Shown here: piece after piece, positions 8,686-17,926 of the stretch
Position numbering within the stretch: the stretch's first letter is position 1
Layout: every line of letters begins with the position of its first letter
Notes under the pieces: generated by a model
Seen by the model: only the letters and a program-made list of their open reading frames with translations
What the model was told of the DNA's origin: nothing
Databases searched by the model: none
Source: Tolypothrix campylonemoides VB511288
GTDB taxonomy: Bacteria > Cyanobacteriota > Cyanobacteriia > Cyanobacteriales > Nostocaceae
Reading direction: 5' to 3'
Assembly: GCA_000828075.3 (NCBI GenBank)
Contig: JXCB02000001.1
Location: 1,257,545-1,321,544 of the forward strand
DNA: 64,000 nt
Program-made: the position numbers and the translations under genes

Positions 8686-8721
8686 AAAAGTGGATGTGCA
8701 TTTCCTTGCACATCCACTTTT
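8686..8721. terminator. Strong hairpin terminator of the GT2/GtrA gene
   Basis: A 15-bp perfect stem (AAAAGTGGATGTGCA / TGCACATCCACTTTT) with a 6-base loop, bounded by A and T runs so that it works on both strands. It lies 22 bases beyond the leftward glycosyltransferase stop at 8744. Confidence 0.88.
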
Positions 8722-8743
8722 TTGACTTCACTTTTTATAAAAG

Positions 8744-9988
8744 CTATTTCACCTGAGTCACGCGCCAACTCAACTTCAAATTCACCCAAAAGTTCCATAC
8801 AGTAGCCACCGCAATAGCAATCAGGTTAGCAATGTAGCGGTTGGGAATGACGAAATTGAACACCAAGTTCAACACCAACACATTCAACACCAATCCGGCA
8901 AGACAGATCATATTGAATTTCAAAAACCGCTTCAAGCGCTGACGCCACTGCTGCTGCTGACTGCTGACATCGGCAAACGTCCACATATCATTCCATAAGA
9001 AATTATTGACAATTGCCACTTCACCTGCAATGATTTTGCTCCGTGTCAAAGGCAAAGCCAAAGTCGTCGGGTCACTGAGCAAGTAAAGCACTGCCATATC
9101 CACAAAGACTCCGGATAGTCCCACCAAGCCAAAGCGGAGGAAGCGACCAATGGGGAAACCGATGCGTTGAGAGAATTGTCCTAGCCGACCTGTAGATAAT
9201 CGTAAACGGATGAGGTGGTGGATGTACTCAACATATTGCTTCCAAGTTACCTTACTTTCACCTTCTTTGCGCTCACTGAACACATAGCCGACTTCAGCAA
9301 TTTTGCCGACGTTTCCGCGCCCGATGGCTTCCAGCAGAATTTTGTATCCCACAGGATTAAGGGTTTGTCCGACTATACATCGGCGACGGATCATAAAATA
9401 ACCGCTCATTGGATCTGACACTCTTCCCAGAACTCCTGGTAAGATGATTAATCCTAATAGCTGAGCGCCACGTGACAAAAAACGCCTGATAAAACTCCAG
9501 CTGCTGACTCCACCACCGTCCACGTGACGACTAGCGACTGCTAAATCTGCTCCCTCCTCCATTGCTTGCAATAGTTGCAGTAGTACATGCGGTGGATGCT
9601 GCAAATCAGCATCTATCACCCCTAAAACACGTCCTGTGGCTGCTTGCCATCCGCGAATCACTGCACTGGAAAGTCCCCTCTCATTCTGTCGTCGCATCAC
9701 CCGCAGTTGCGGATATTCTCCTATCAGAGACTGTGCAATTTTCCAAGTGCCATCTGGACTATCATCGTCTACGACAATCAACTCGTAGTTTCCTGGTATT
9801 GACCCATCTAGCAAGTTGCTCAATACAGATACAATTTTTTGGATATTTCCAGCCTCTTTGTAAGTCGGAATGACCAGAGAAAACAGAACGGTTTCACTGT
9901 CTGGGTTTATTGTTGCAGCCTGCAATTCTGGAATTCGTAATGCACCAGTGGGTACCGACAAAAGGGAATTAGGTTGGATGCTATTCAT
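8744..9988 (-). CDS. Dolichyl-phosphate-mannose-synthase-like GT2 fused to GtrA domain
   Basis: 414 residues. Residues 35-270 form a GT-A glycosyltransferase: SLVIPTYKEAGNI, the acidic VDDDSPDGT motif, GVIDADLQHPP as the metal-binding DxD equivalent, and SDPMSGYFMIRR. Residues 290-410 are a four-helix GtrA-like membrane domain (FGLVGLSGVFVD, then WNDMWTFAD). The protein probably transfers a sugar to a polyprenyl phosphate and helps flip it across the membrane. The GT39-like gene divergently placed at 10304 is the kind of enzyme that would use such a lipid-linked sugar. Start at the ATG 9988. It ends at the strong terminator at 8686-8721. Confidence 0.9.
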   Translation of the reverse strand: MNSIQPNSLLSVPTGALRIPELQAATINPDSETVLFSLVIPTYKEAGNIQKIVSVLSNLLDGSIPGNYELIVVDDDSPDGTWKIAQSLIGEYPQLRVMRRQNERGLSSAVIRGWQAATGRVLGVIDADLQHPPHVLLQLLQAMEEGADLAVASRHVDGGGVSSWSFIRRFLSRGAQLLGLIILPGVLGRVSDPMSGYFMIRRRCIVGQTLNPVGYKILLEAIGRGNVGKIAEVGYVFSERKEGESKVTWKQYVEYIHHLIRLRLSTGRLGQFSQRIGFPIGRFLRFGLVGLSGVFVDMAVLYLLSDPTTLALPLTRSKIIAGEVAIVNNFLWNDMWTFADVSSQQQQWRQRLKRFLKFNMICLAGLVLNVLVLNLVFNFVIPNRYIANLIAIAVATVWNFWVNLKLSWRVTQVK

Positions 9989-10303
9989 TTAAAGAAAACT
10001 TTGTGGGGAAACAGCGCTTTTAGTAAATATGTCTGAGCGTGCTTTTGATGGTTTTAGTCAAAATTAATAGTTGGTTCTTCTCGGTTTTTTCTTCTATCCA
10101 GAGAGGTATGCCTTAGGTATGAGTTTAATTGGTATAAGTTTAATTTGTAAAGTTTTCCTCTAAATTATATAGTGAATTCTACTGATTTTTTTCACGTAGT
10201 ACTTAACTTTCTGGAATAAAAGTAAGAGTTTACACTTAAACTCTCTATTAAATAGCTAATAATACTGGTTTTTTGTCTTAGAAATAGCCATTCCTCTAAG
10301 GAT
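9989..10303. other. Divergent intergenic region between two glycosyltransferase genes
   Basis: A 315-bp AT-rich stretch between the leftward GT2/GtrA gene and the rightward GT39-like gene, so it must hold both promoters. It contains a repeated GGTATGAGTTTAATT / GGTATAAGTTTAATT pair (10117-10147). No specific operator is recognisable. Confidence 0.5.
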
Positions 10304-11932
10304 ATGAACGGCAAATTAACGCATAGTAGGGCGCTCGCTGCGACTTGGTTGCGGTTTGTAGTCATCGTCATATTGGTACTGGGCGTGTTTTTTCGCTTCG
10401 TCAATCTTGACCGAAAAGTCTACTGGTTCGATGAGACTTTTACGTCATTACGAATTTCTGGCTACACAGAAAGAGAAGCGATCGCCCAAGTTTGCAATAA
10501 TAAAGAAATTGGCGTTGAAGATTTACAGAAATATCAGCGTCTCACTCCAGAGAGAACCCTAACAGATACTCTTAAATCTCTAGCAAAAGAAGACCCTCAG
10601 CACCCACCGCTATATTACGTAATGACAAGATTTTGGGTGCAATGCTTTGGCAGTTCCGTGGCGGTAACGAGAAGTTTGGCTGCCCTGTTTAGCGTGCTGG
10701 CATTACCCTGCATCTATTGGCTATGTCTGGAATTATTTAACTCGTCGCTTGTGGGATGGATAGCAATGGCACTGCTAGCTGTGACGCCATTCCATGTGCT
10801 GTATGCACAGGAAGCGCGGGAGTATAGTTTGTGGACTTTGACAACTTTGCTATCAAGCGCAACACTACTACGGGCAATGCGACTACAAACAAAGCTCAGT
10901 TGGGGAATGTATGCAGTCACTGTGGCGTTGGGGCTGTATACATTTCTGTTTTCTGCGTTGGTGACAATTGCTCATGGTGTCTATGTAGTTGCAACTGAAA
11001 GATTCCGATTAACCAAGAGAGTTATTGCTTATCTGTTTGCGTCTTTAGTGGGACTTCTAGCTTTTATACCTTGGGTGGCGGTTATTCTAAGCCAATCGAC
11101 TCAAATTAATAAAACAACAGGCTGGACAGGGGAAGTTAAAATCAGTCGGTTACTTCTGATTAAAAGGTGGATTGTTAACCTTAGCTATTTTTTCCTTGAT
11201 TTTGACTACGATACGATACGTGGTGCTGAAGGCTCTTGGTTGAAATTAATCGTAAAATATTCAAGTCCTTTTATCTTAATTTTTGTCGGATATTCAATTT
11301 ATTTTCTCTGTCGTAAGTCTCCAAAGCAGGTTTGGTTGTTTGTTTTAACATTGATTGGGTTTACAGCGCTACCTTTAGCAATACCAGATTTGATTTCGGG
11401 AGGAATCAGATCACAAGTTCCTCGGTATCTCATCCCTGCTTATTTGGGTATTCAGCTAACTGTTGCTTACCTCCTAGCTACTCAAATTTTCTCCACCTCC
11501 GTCACCATCTGGAAACGAAAGCTTTGGCAGCTTGTCATGGTTACGCTAATTTCAGTTGGAGTCATATCCTGTGCAATAATTTCTCAAACACAGACTTGGT
11601 GGTATAAGGATCTTAACCTTTATACTCCCCAAGTCGTTGGGATCATCAACCAAGCTCCTCAGCCACTTGTGATCACTTCCTGTCAGGCAACCTGGCCTCT
11701 TGGTGATGAACTGGCTCTCTCGCATCGGCTTGCTCCAAAAGTGCGGCTTCTGTTGATGAAAGAGTCAAATGTGCCCCAAATTCCTAATACTTTCAGTGAT
11801 GTGTTTTTCTACAATCCTTATTACAATGCTCCCATGCCTATATTGCAATCTAAGCTTGAGAAAGAGCAGAAATACAAAATAGAGAAGGACGTTTACCCGG
11901 AAAAGATCCAGCTTTGGAAATTAGTCAAATAG
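10304..11932 (+). CDS. GT39/ArnT-like membrane glycosyltransferase
   Basis: 542 residues with about ten hydrophobic segments from residue 14 on. The first periplasmic loop has the acidic pair of the GT-C fold (RKVYWFDETFTSL), and a later loop has EDPQHPPLYYV, as in cyanobacterial GT39 proteins. Such enzymes transfer a sugar from polyprenyl phosphate to a protein, lipid or glycan on the outer face of the membrane. The ATG at 10304 follows CTAAGGA. It is the only rightward gene in the EPS locus and is divergent from the GT2/GtrA gene, which could make its donor. The acceptor is unknown. Confidence 0.82.
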   Translation: MNGKLTHSRALAATWLRFVVIVILVLGVFFRFVNLDRKVYWFDETFTSLRISGYTEREAIAQVCNNKEIGVEDLQKYQRLTPERTLTDTLKSLAKEDPQHPPLYYVMTRFWVQCFGSSVAVTRSLAALFSVLALPCIYWLCLELFNSSLVGWIAMALLAVTPFHVLYAQEAREYSLWTLTTLLSSATLLRAMRLQTKLSWGMYAVTVALGLYTFLFSALVTIAHGVYVVATERFRLTKRVIAYLFASLVGLLAFIPWVAVILSQSTQINKTTGWTGEVKISRLLLIKRWIVNLSYFFLDFDYDTIRGAEGSWLKLIVKYSSPFILIFVGYSIYFLCRKSPKQVWLFVLTLIGFTALPLAIPDLISGGIRSQVPRYLIPAYLGIQLTVAYLLATQIFSTSVTIWKRKLWQLVMVTLISVGVISCAIISQTQTWWYKDLNLYTPQVVGIINQAPQPLVITSCQATWPLGDELALSHRLAPKVRLLLMKESNVPQIPNTFSDVFFYNPYYNAPMPILQSKLEKEQKYKIEKDVYPEKIQLWKLVK

Positions 11933-11981
11933 TGAACAGAAGAAACATACCCTTGAATTACATCTTTATGAGTAATTCGTA

Positions 11982-13409
11982 TTAATAGGCACCTGTCTTT
12001 TGCAGAACAACCTGGATAGTTTGCAGCAAAATTTTCATATCTAGCCAGAGGGACCACTTCTCAATGTAGGCGATATCTAATTTCACCGCATCTTCAAAGT
12101 TCTCAATATTCGACCGACCAGAAACCTGCCACAATCCAGTGATACCAGGCAGAACGTCTTGTCGAATAAAGTGCGCTGTTTGGAACCTCTCTACATCCCT
12201 GACAGGAAGAGGGCGCGGACCAACCAAACTCATTTGCCCAAGTAAAACATTAAACAGTTGTGGCAATTCGTCCAAACTGTAACGGCGCAGAAATTTGCCA
12301 ACTCGTGTGATGCGAGGGTCGTCTTTGACTTTAAACAGAACACCATCCTTGATTTCATTTTTTGCTTCTAGGGTTGCTTGCAACTTTTCTGCATTTGTAA
12401 CCATCGTACGAAATTTCCAAATCTTGAACTTCTTACAATGCAGACCAATTCGGTCTTGCTTGAAAAAGACTGGACCAGGAGAATCTAGCTTAATCAGCAG
12501 GGCAATCAACAAATAGACTGGTGAGAGAATGATTAACAAAATTATCGAACAACAAAGGTCGAAACACCGCTTTACCCAAAAGTCGGTACCTGTAATAATT
12601 GGTGCTGGAATTGTCATACAGGGGATTTCACCAATCATCCATAACTCGGATTTAGGGTGACGGATTGCATTGTGTGTTGGGAGAATTCTTAGGGTAATGC
12701 CAGCTGTATGGAAATGCCAGCAAACATAGAGACGATTCTTGATTGCATTCCAAGAAACAAAAGCCTCTACTATGCCCTGTTCGCGAAGATGTTCTAAGGT
12801 TGCCTCTCGGTTATATCTGTCAAGGCAGCTAGAGTCAGAAATTCCTTGTATTATGTAGCAATTTTCTTGTTCTATTAACCTAATATCACTTTCTCGCTCT
12901 TGGGCATCAGTAATGAGGAAAACAGGATAACGGATTGCTCCTTGCTTACGAAGCAATTTAGTGGTAAAATCAAAAATCAAGCGTTCAGTACAGATCAACG
13001 CTACAGATAAAAACCAAAAGAGTAGGAAAGTTGAGCGCGAAATATAATGATTTGGCTCGTAGAGAAAAGCAATAAGTAAGAGTAAAACTTCTGACAGAGA
13101 GATTGCGTTAATCAGACCAAGATAGTTACGACGATGAATGCCTGCATGATATAGTCCTTTAGATGCAATCATGCCTATTTCAACTGTAAGAGTTAGCAGT
13201 AGAAAAGATGATTTATATGTCCAAGGAGACTCTAGTGGGGTTCCATAAAATACTGCTAACTTCCATGCTAAAGTCACAGCAATGATATCTAGCAAGATAA
13301 GTGTTAATACCCTCAGAAATCTTATTGCTAATCCTCTCTGTATCCTTGTGCCTCTAGCTGACCTTAAGTCTGGTTTGAAACTTGCTACTGATAAAGATTT
13401 AGCAGGCAT
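11982..13409 (-). CDS. Polyprenyl glycosylphosphotransferase (WcaJ/WbaP-type sugar transferase)
   Basis: 475 residues. An N-terminal half with four or five transmembrane helices and a CoA-binding-like domain is followed by a further membrane helix (about 285-310). The catalytic PHPT domain carries FFKQDRIGLHCKKFKIWKFR, then DELPQLFNVLLGQMSLVGPR and PGITGLWQVSGR. The enzyme links the first sugar phosphate to undecaprenyl phosphate at the cytoplasmic face and so starts repeat-unit assembly. It is the last gene of the leftward EPS cluster, 230 bases behind the GH10 gene, and converges with the GT39-like gene (49-bp gap). Confidence 0.92.
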   Translation of the reverse strand: MPAKSLSVASFKPDLRSARGTRIQRGLAIRFLRVLTLILLDIIAVTLAWKLAVFYGTPLESPWTYKSSFLLLTLTVEIGMIASKGLYHAGIHRRNYLGLINAISLSEVLLLLIAFLYEPNHYISRSTFLLFWFLSVALICTERLIFDFTTKLLRKQGAIRYPVFLITDAQERESDIRLIEQENCYIIQGISDSSCLDRYNREATLEHLREQGIVEAFVSWNAIKNRLYVCWHFHTAGITLRILPTHNAIRHPKSELWMIGEIPCMTIPAPIITGTDFWVKRCFDLCCSIILLIILSPVYLLIALLIKLDSPGPVFFKQDRIGLHCKKFKIWKFRTMVTNAEKLQATLEAKNEIKDGVLFKVKDDPRITRVGKFLRRYSLDELPQLFNVLLGQMSLVGPRPLPVRDVERFQTAHFIRQDVLPGITGLWQVSGRSNIENFEDAVKLDIAYIEKWSLWLDMKILLQTIQVVLQKTGAY

Positions 13410-13639
13410 ACTCCCTATTCCTCCTGTATTTTTGCTGTTAGATGTACTCTTGATTAGGTTGATAAGTCAGATATGCTTGATTAGCAAAACAATGCAAATT
13501 GCGATGGGTAGCTATTTAAAGCATTTAGTAAAGAGGAACGTAACAGTCAGATTGACTGTGTCACTAATTACAGGTAGTCACGAAATGACAGCTTATGTGG
13601 GAACATTAGGAAATACACTAATAAAATAGAAAGCTGGGT

Positions 13640-14803
13640 TTAACGTTTTCGAGCATTGTCAAACGCTCTTGCCATAGCATTCCATGCCAACTTGGATTTG
13701 AGGTTTGAGTCAAATGGTAAAGGACGTACTGACGCACTATCAGAACGGGGAGCATGGTTTGAAAGCCAAGTATGGCGATCGCTCAATCCCCAAGTTAATA
13801 CTGCAATCACTGCTGGCTCATCTAGCACGACTGAAAGAAAGTCTTCATAAACACGGGCGACAATGCGATCGCGAACAGCAGCATCTACAGGTAATTTTTG
13901 GTCTACGACATCTAGTTCGGTAATCAGAATTTTTAGACCAAGACTTGCGACATCAGCCAGAAAATTCTGTAGTTTTTTGGGATTGAAACGAGTTTCGTGG
14001 CCTGTTAGGTGAGACTGGATACCAAGGGCATGAAGCGGTGTTCCTCGAGATTTTAAACGTTCTAGCAGTTTTAAAACAGCAGTCCTTCTCGCTTCGTCTG
14101 TAGGGGTATCATACTCTAGCCCATAGTCGTTATAAACCAACAAGGCTTTAGGATCGGCTTGGGCAGCAACCCGAAAGGCTAGCTCAATGTAATCTGGACC
14201 TAAAAACTCAAGCCACGGTGAGTTTCGCAAACCGTCAGATCGTCTTTGTTCGGGTTCAATTGCCTCGTTCACCACATCCCAAGAGTGCATTTGACCAGCA
14301 TAGTGTTTAGTAACAGTTGCAATATGTTCCACCAAAAATTTTTCAGCATTCTGGCGGTTAACTATCTCGTTAAACCACTTAGGCAGAACCTGATACCAAA
14401 CTAAAGTATGTCCCCGAAAAAGCATGCCGTGAGTACGGGCAAACTGAGCTAACCAATCAGCTTTGGAAAAGTCAAATTTATCTGGCGCAGGGCGCAGAAT
14501 ATTCCATTTGAGTTCCCATTCTGGCACCAAGATGCCGCACTGTTGAGCAAAGCTAGTCGCCAATCGTGAGTCTGATACCAAAAGATCCTGTCTAATGGCT
14601 GATCCAAAAATTATTCCTTTAGCCTCAGCACGTTTCTTTAACGGAGCGTACCCAGTTACTTTAAAATCCCTTTTTGGGTTGTCGAGTGATTGGTAGTAAC
14701 TTTGATATCCAGCTCTAGCTGTCGCTATAGCCCCTATGCTTGTCAGACTGGCTAAACCCAGCCATAGGGCACGTCGCCTACTGACTAATCTTCTATTAGG
14801 CAT
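13640..14803 (-). CDS. Secreted GH10 endo-beta-1,4-xylanase family glycanase
   Basis: 387 residues. The N-terminus has a twin-arginine-like motif (SRRRALWLGLAS), a hydrophobic stretch and ATARAG, suggesting Tat export or lipid-free anchoring. The GH10 barrel shows RGHTLVWYQVLPKW (130-143), the acid/base Glu180 in WDVVNE, and the nucleophile Glu296 in ITELDV. The C-terminal WGLSDRHTWL completes the active site. Family members cut beta-1,4-xylan-type backbones. Inside a polysaccharide synthesis cluster it more likely trims or edits the EPS made by this locus than degrades plant xylan (inference). Its ATG overlaps the end of the wecG-like gene by 8 bases, so the two are translationally linked. 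Confidence 0.9.
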   Translation of the reverse strand: MPNRRLVSRRRALWLGLASLTSIGAIATARAGYQSYYQSLDNPKRDFKVTGYAPLKKRAEAKGIIFGSAIRQDLLVSDSRLATSFAQQCGILVPEWELKWNILRPAPDKFDFSKADWLAQFARTHGMLFRGHTLVWYQVLPKWFNEIVNRQNAEKFLVEHIATVTKHYAGQMHSWDVVNEAIEPEQRRSDGLRNSPWLEFLGPDYIELAFRVAAQADPKALLVYNDYGLEYDTPTDEARRTAVLKLLERLKSRGTPLHALGIQSHLTGHETRFNPKKLQNFLADVASLGLKILITELDVVDQKLPVDAAVRDRIVARVYEDFLSVVLDEPAVIAVLTWGLSDRHTWLSNHAPRSDSASVRPLPFDSNLKSKLAWNAMARAFDNARKR

Positions 14804-15551
14804 TGAAAATCTCTCGTAAGAATAGTCTGGCTACAAACCAAGGCTCAAGCAAGTAACGCCTCCAGAGTCTTTTTGGCTCACTTAACAAGCGATACAACCA
14901 CTCCAAACCAAACTTTCCCATCCAGCGAGGTGGAGTAGGAATAGCTCCAGCCACATAGTCCATGCAGGCTCCACTAGTCAGAATGGCATTGGTATGGATA
15001 TGTTCTAGGTTGTCTAAAATCCAGTGCTCCTGGCGTGGCATACCCATTCCCACCATCAATACATGAGGTTGATAAGCATTAATTGCTGCCAGAGTAGCAA
15101 GGCTTTCTGGACTACCTTTTTCAATATTGATGTAGCCGTGACCTGTAGAAATCTGTAAACCTGCAAACTTCTCGCGCAATATTCTAGCTCCTCGTTCCGC
15201 GACTCCTGGTTTCGATCCCAGGTAGAATACGCGCCAACCCTTAACAGCTGCTTCTGCCATCAGGGGCCATACCCAGTCAGCATAAGTTACTCTTTGCTCT
15301 CGCTTCAGTGGAAAACCAAGCAGCTTCCCAAGCAACACCAAAGGCATACCGTCAATATGGGCATAGTCTGCCTTGGCATAAAAGGCTCGCATTTTAGGGT
15401 CGTGATGGTAAAGATAAAGGCTATGCAGATTGTGATTAGTAATAATCCATTTTTTATCCCGCTTAATAGATTCTGCAATTAACGAGTTCAGTTCAGGGAT
15501 AGAGAGTGCATCCACTTGAACACCAAGAAATTTGTAGGGCGATCGCTTCAT
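14796..15551 (-). CDS. WecG/TagA/CpsF-family glycosyltransferase (GT26)
   Basis: 251 residues matching the full family. LGVQVDALSIPELNSLI is followed by the family core (HIDGMPLV, then YLGSKPGVAERGARIL) and MVGMGMPRQEHWI near residue 165-178. Members add N-acetylmannosaminuronic acid, ManNAc or related sugars to a lipid-linked intermediate, typically as the second step of repeat-unit synthesis. ATG at 15551 with an AAGGA-like site upstream. The 3' end overlaps the start of the GH10 gene. Confidence 0.92.
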   Translation of the reverse strand: MKRSPYKFLGVQVDALSIPELNSLIAESIKRDKKWIITNHNLHSLYLYHHDPKMRAFYAKADYAHIDGMPLVLLGKLLGFPLKREQRVTYADWVWPLMAEAAVKGWRVFYLGSKPGVAERGARILREKFAGLQISTGHGYINIEKGSPESLATLAAINAYQPHVLMVGMGMPRQEHWILDNLEHIHTNAILTSGACMDYVAGAIPTPPRWMGKFGLEWLYRLLSEPKRLWRRYLLEPWFVARLFLREIFNA

Positions 15552-15764
15552 AGATAATCCTTAAAGGAAGTTTGGGGTTTACAAACTCAAGCACCCTAGT
15601 GTATTGGCAAACAAATTAAACGCCAGTAAGGCTTATGTACTGAGTGAAAAGAAAATTTAACCTGTTATGTGTTTATGAAAAACCGCATCGACATGGAAAT
15701 ATCAGCAGGGAAAACTTCACTGCTGGTTGACGACAAAATTGGTAAAACCTTAATGAGAGTGGAG

Positions 15765-16949
15765 TTAAGACAACAGCGGCTGATTACTTAAATTGGTTGA
15801 ATGCTCCCCTGTCTTTGTAAGAATTTCAGCAACTGCTTGTGCTCTTGCACTCCAAGAATATTTCTCTTGAATTAGAGCGTATGCTGTTTCTACAACTGGC
15901 TGATATTTCTCCAAGTCAGAGGCTGCATCTAGTACCGCCTCAGCCACCTCTTTAACCGAGTACCCTGTAACTATAAGATGCTGTTGATGACGGAATTCTT
16001 CCAGTCCCCTCAAACCTTCAGGTGTTGATACAACTAATTTCTTAGTTGCGAAATAATCTAATGCCTTATTGCGAGCTCCACCAGCAACAGCTTGCTTCGG
16101 AAATGGTAGAAGACCTATATCTGCGTAGCTTAGATGATTGACAAAATCTTTTCGCTCTGGCAAAAAACCAACAAACGTGATGTTTGATGGCAATGGTTGG
16201 TCAACATCGCTGATATCACGACCAATGACAACAAAGTGAACCTTTTGGTGAAAAGGTTCAAGGTGTTTGGCTACTTCGATAGTCATCGATACAGACATAT
16301 CGTTGCTCGGAAACTGAAAAGTTTTAGGAGCAACAACAACCACTATCTTCGCTGGTCGCAGCACCTCGTATGGGTCTGGAGCAGAAAGAAACTGGCAATT
16401 CAGTAAGTCCTCAGCAACTCCATTGCCTATGCAGTAAATGTTGCTTGGTTTTCTGCCATACCACTGCGAGATGAGTCGGGGAGTTGATTCACCTGCGGCA
16501 ATAATGGGATGACCAGAAAATACAAGCACTCCCTGAGCAATGTATGTCTTGATAAATTGCAGAAATTCCTTGAACGGATTAGCAACAGAAGATAAGCGGG
16601 TCCAGTATTCAAAGGCAGAAAAAGTATGAAAATCCAACACAAGAGAACAGTTTTTCTGTTTTGTGAGTGTCAGTGAAATTAGAGCAGCCAACCCAGGCAG
16701 TGTTTCTTGAGCGTAGACTATATCTGGACGAAACTCCTCTATACACTTTTGAATTGCCCTAATATATGAACTCAGACTTCTTGAGCCAACAGACACAGAG
16801 GGCGCATACTTGACTGCTGAACAATCTAAGCCAAGCTGACAAACCTCAAAATATTTAGCGAGATATAATCCAAGGTAGAACGGTCTTGTAAAGGCACCGA
16901 AGGGTTGACTTGAATCAAGGGTGGAAATGATTAGTAAGCGTTTATTCAA
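15765..16949 (-). CDS. GT4-family glycosyltransferase
   Basis: 394 residues with a GT-B fold. The N-terminal half ends in IYCIGNGVAEDL; the C-terminal Rossmann half begins at KIVVVVAPKTFQF and has VGFLPERKDFVNHLSYADIG and GGARNKALDYFA, the donor-binding region with the late Glu in LRGLEEF. It adds a sugar to the growing repeat unit at the cytoplasmic face. The start is the TTG at 16949, preceded by GAGG at a suitable distance. The nearest upstream ATG is out of frame. The gap to the preceding GT2 gene is 14 bases, supporting an operon. Confidence 0.85.
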   Translation of the reverse strand: MNKRLLIISTLDSSQPFGAFTRPFYLGLYLAKYFEVCQLGLDCSAVKYAPSVSVGSRSLSSYIRAIQKCIEEFRPDIVYAQETLPGLAALISLTLTKQKNCSLVLDFHTFSAFEYWTRLSSVANPFKEFLQFIKTYIAQGVLVFSGHPIIAAGESTPRLISQWYGRKPSNIYCIGNGVAEDLLNCQFLSAPDPYEVLRPAKIVVVVAPKTFQFPSNDMSVSMTIEVAKHLEPFHQKVHFVVIGRDISDVDQPLPSNITFVGFLPERKDFVNHLSYADIGLLPFPKQAVAGGARNKALDYFATKKLVVSTPEGLRGLEEFRHQQHLIVTGYSVKEVAEAVLDAASDLEKYQPVVETAYALIQEKYSWSARAQAVAEILTKTGEHSTNLSNQPLLS

Positions 16950-16963
16950 ACATCTAACCTCGA

Positions 16964-17905
16964 CTATTGATATTGTTTCAATTCTTCAGAAAAAGTGGGA
17001 GATGCACTCAAATTTCTGTAACCAATGACTGCACGTAGATAAGGCAAGAACCAATACAAAAACCAGAACGAACCAGAATGTCGCTTGGTAAAAACAGTCC
17101 ATGCCCGTATGGGAAAACCTTTGGGTTGAAGCGCCTTTCTTAAGCGATCGCGAACAGAAAGCTTAGTATCTACCCAGCTCCCTTGAATAGAGTTTCTAGA
17201 GCAAGTACCTATAAATCCGGATGCCATCCATACTGAACAACCTAGCTTGCGTGCCCTAAGTCCGTAATCTAAATCTCCTAAGCTATGGATGAAAGCAGGA
17301 TCTAAATTACCAACCCTTTGTGCAACAGAACGGGGAATGAGTACGCAGTTGCCATACATTGTGTCGCACTCCTGAAGTTCCTGGCTTGGCTGTAGAAATT
17401 CGTACTTATTGGAGTACCAGTGCTTTGAACGCACAGCACCACCGTAAGTCGGTTTGCCTGTCGCAGCATCTCTGGTTGAACCAACAATGATGGAATTTGG
17501 AGAACCTTTTTCTGTCAATTCATGGTGAGTGGCAAACAGTTTGCTAAGGGCATTTGGCTCAAGGAGCGTGTCGTCATTCAGCCAGAGATAGTAGTCATAA
17601 TTCTCCTTGAGAGCTTCGGCAAATGCCAGTCGCATGCCTCCTACCCAGAAAAGGTTGCCATTACCCTTGAGGATTTTGACTGCTGGGTAATTTGCCCTGA
17701 CCGCATCCGAGGTACCATCGGAGCTACCATCATCTACTAGGTAAACATCAAAAATAGAATCTTGGTTGTACAGTGCTTGTAAACATACCAAGGTTGTATC
17801 ACGCCTGTTGTAGCAGGTCATTAGCACTGCTAACTTTGCGTGATTCATTTCAGAATTAGTGTTGGGCATAATTGCTTTCTCTAAATTCATCACAAATGTA
17901 TCCAT
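16964..17905 (-). CDS. GT2-family glycosyltransferase (rhamnosyltransferase-like)
   Basis: 313 residues. The GT-A core starts at LAVLMTCYNRRDTTL, has the acidic VDDGSSDGT, NLFWVGGMRLAF, and the metal-binding LWLNDDTLLE. GDLDYGLRARKLG is typical of the rhamnosyltransferase-like branch. It acts in the cytoplasm on lipid-linked oligosaccharide. Four in-frame ATGs lie within the first 20 codons. The one at codon 20 (MNHAKLAVL) fits the family start best. It is 21 bases from the Wzy-like gene before it and 14 bases from the GT4 gene after it. Confidence 0.88.
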   Translation of the reverse strand: MDTFVMNLEKAIMPNTNSEMNHAKLAVLMTCYNRRDTTLVCLQALYNQDSIFDVYLVDDGSSDGTSDAVRANYPAVKILKGNGNLFWVGGMRLAFAEALKENYDYYLWLNDDTLLEPNALSKLFATHHELTEKGSPNSIIVGSTRDAATGKPTYGGAVRSKHWYSNKYEFLQPSQELQECDTMYGNCVLIPRSVAQRVGNLDPAFIHSLGDLDYGLRARKLGCSVWMASGFIGTCSRNSIQGSWVDTKLSVRDRLRKALQPKGFPIRAWTVFTKRHSGSFWFLYWFLPYLRAVIGYRNLSASPTFSEELKQYQ

Positions 17906-17926
17906 TCTTATAGCTAAGGAATATTG

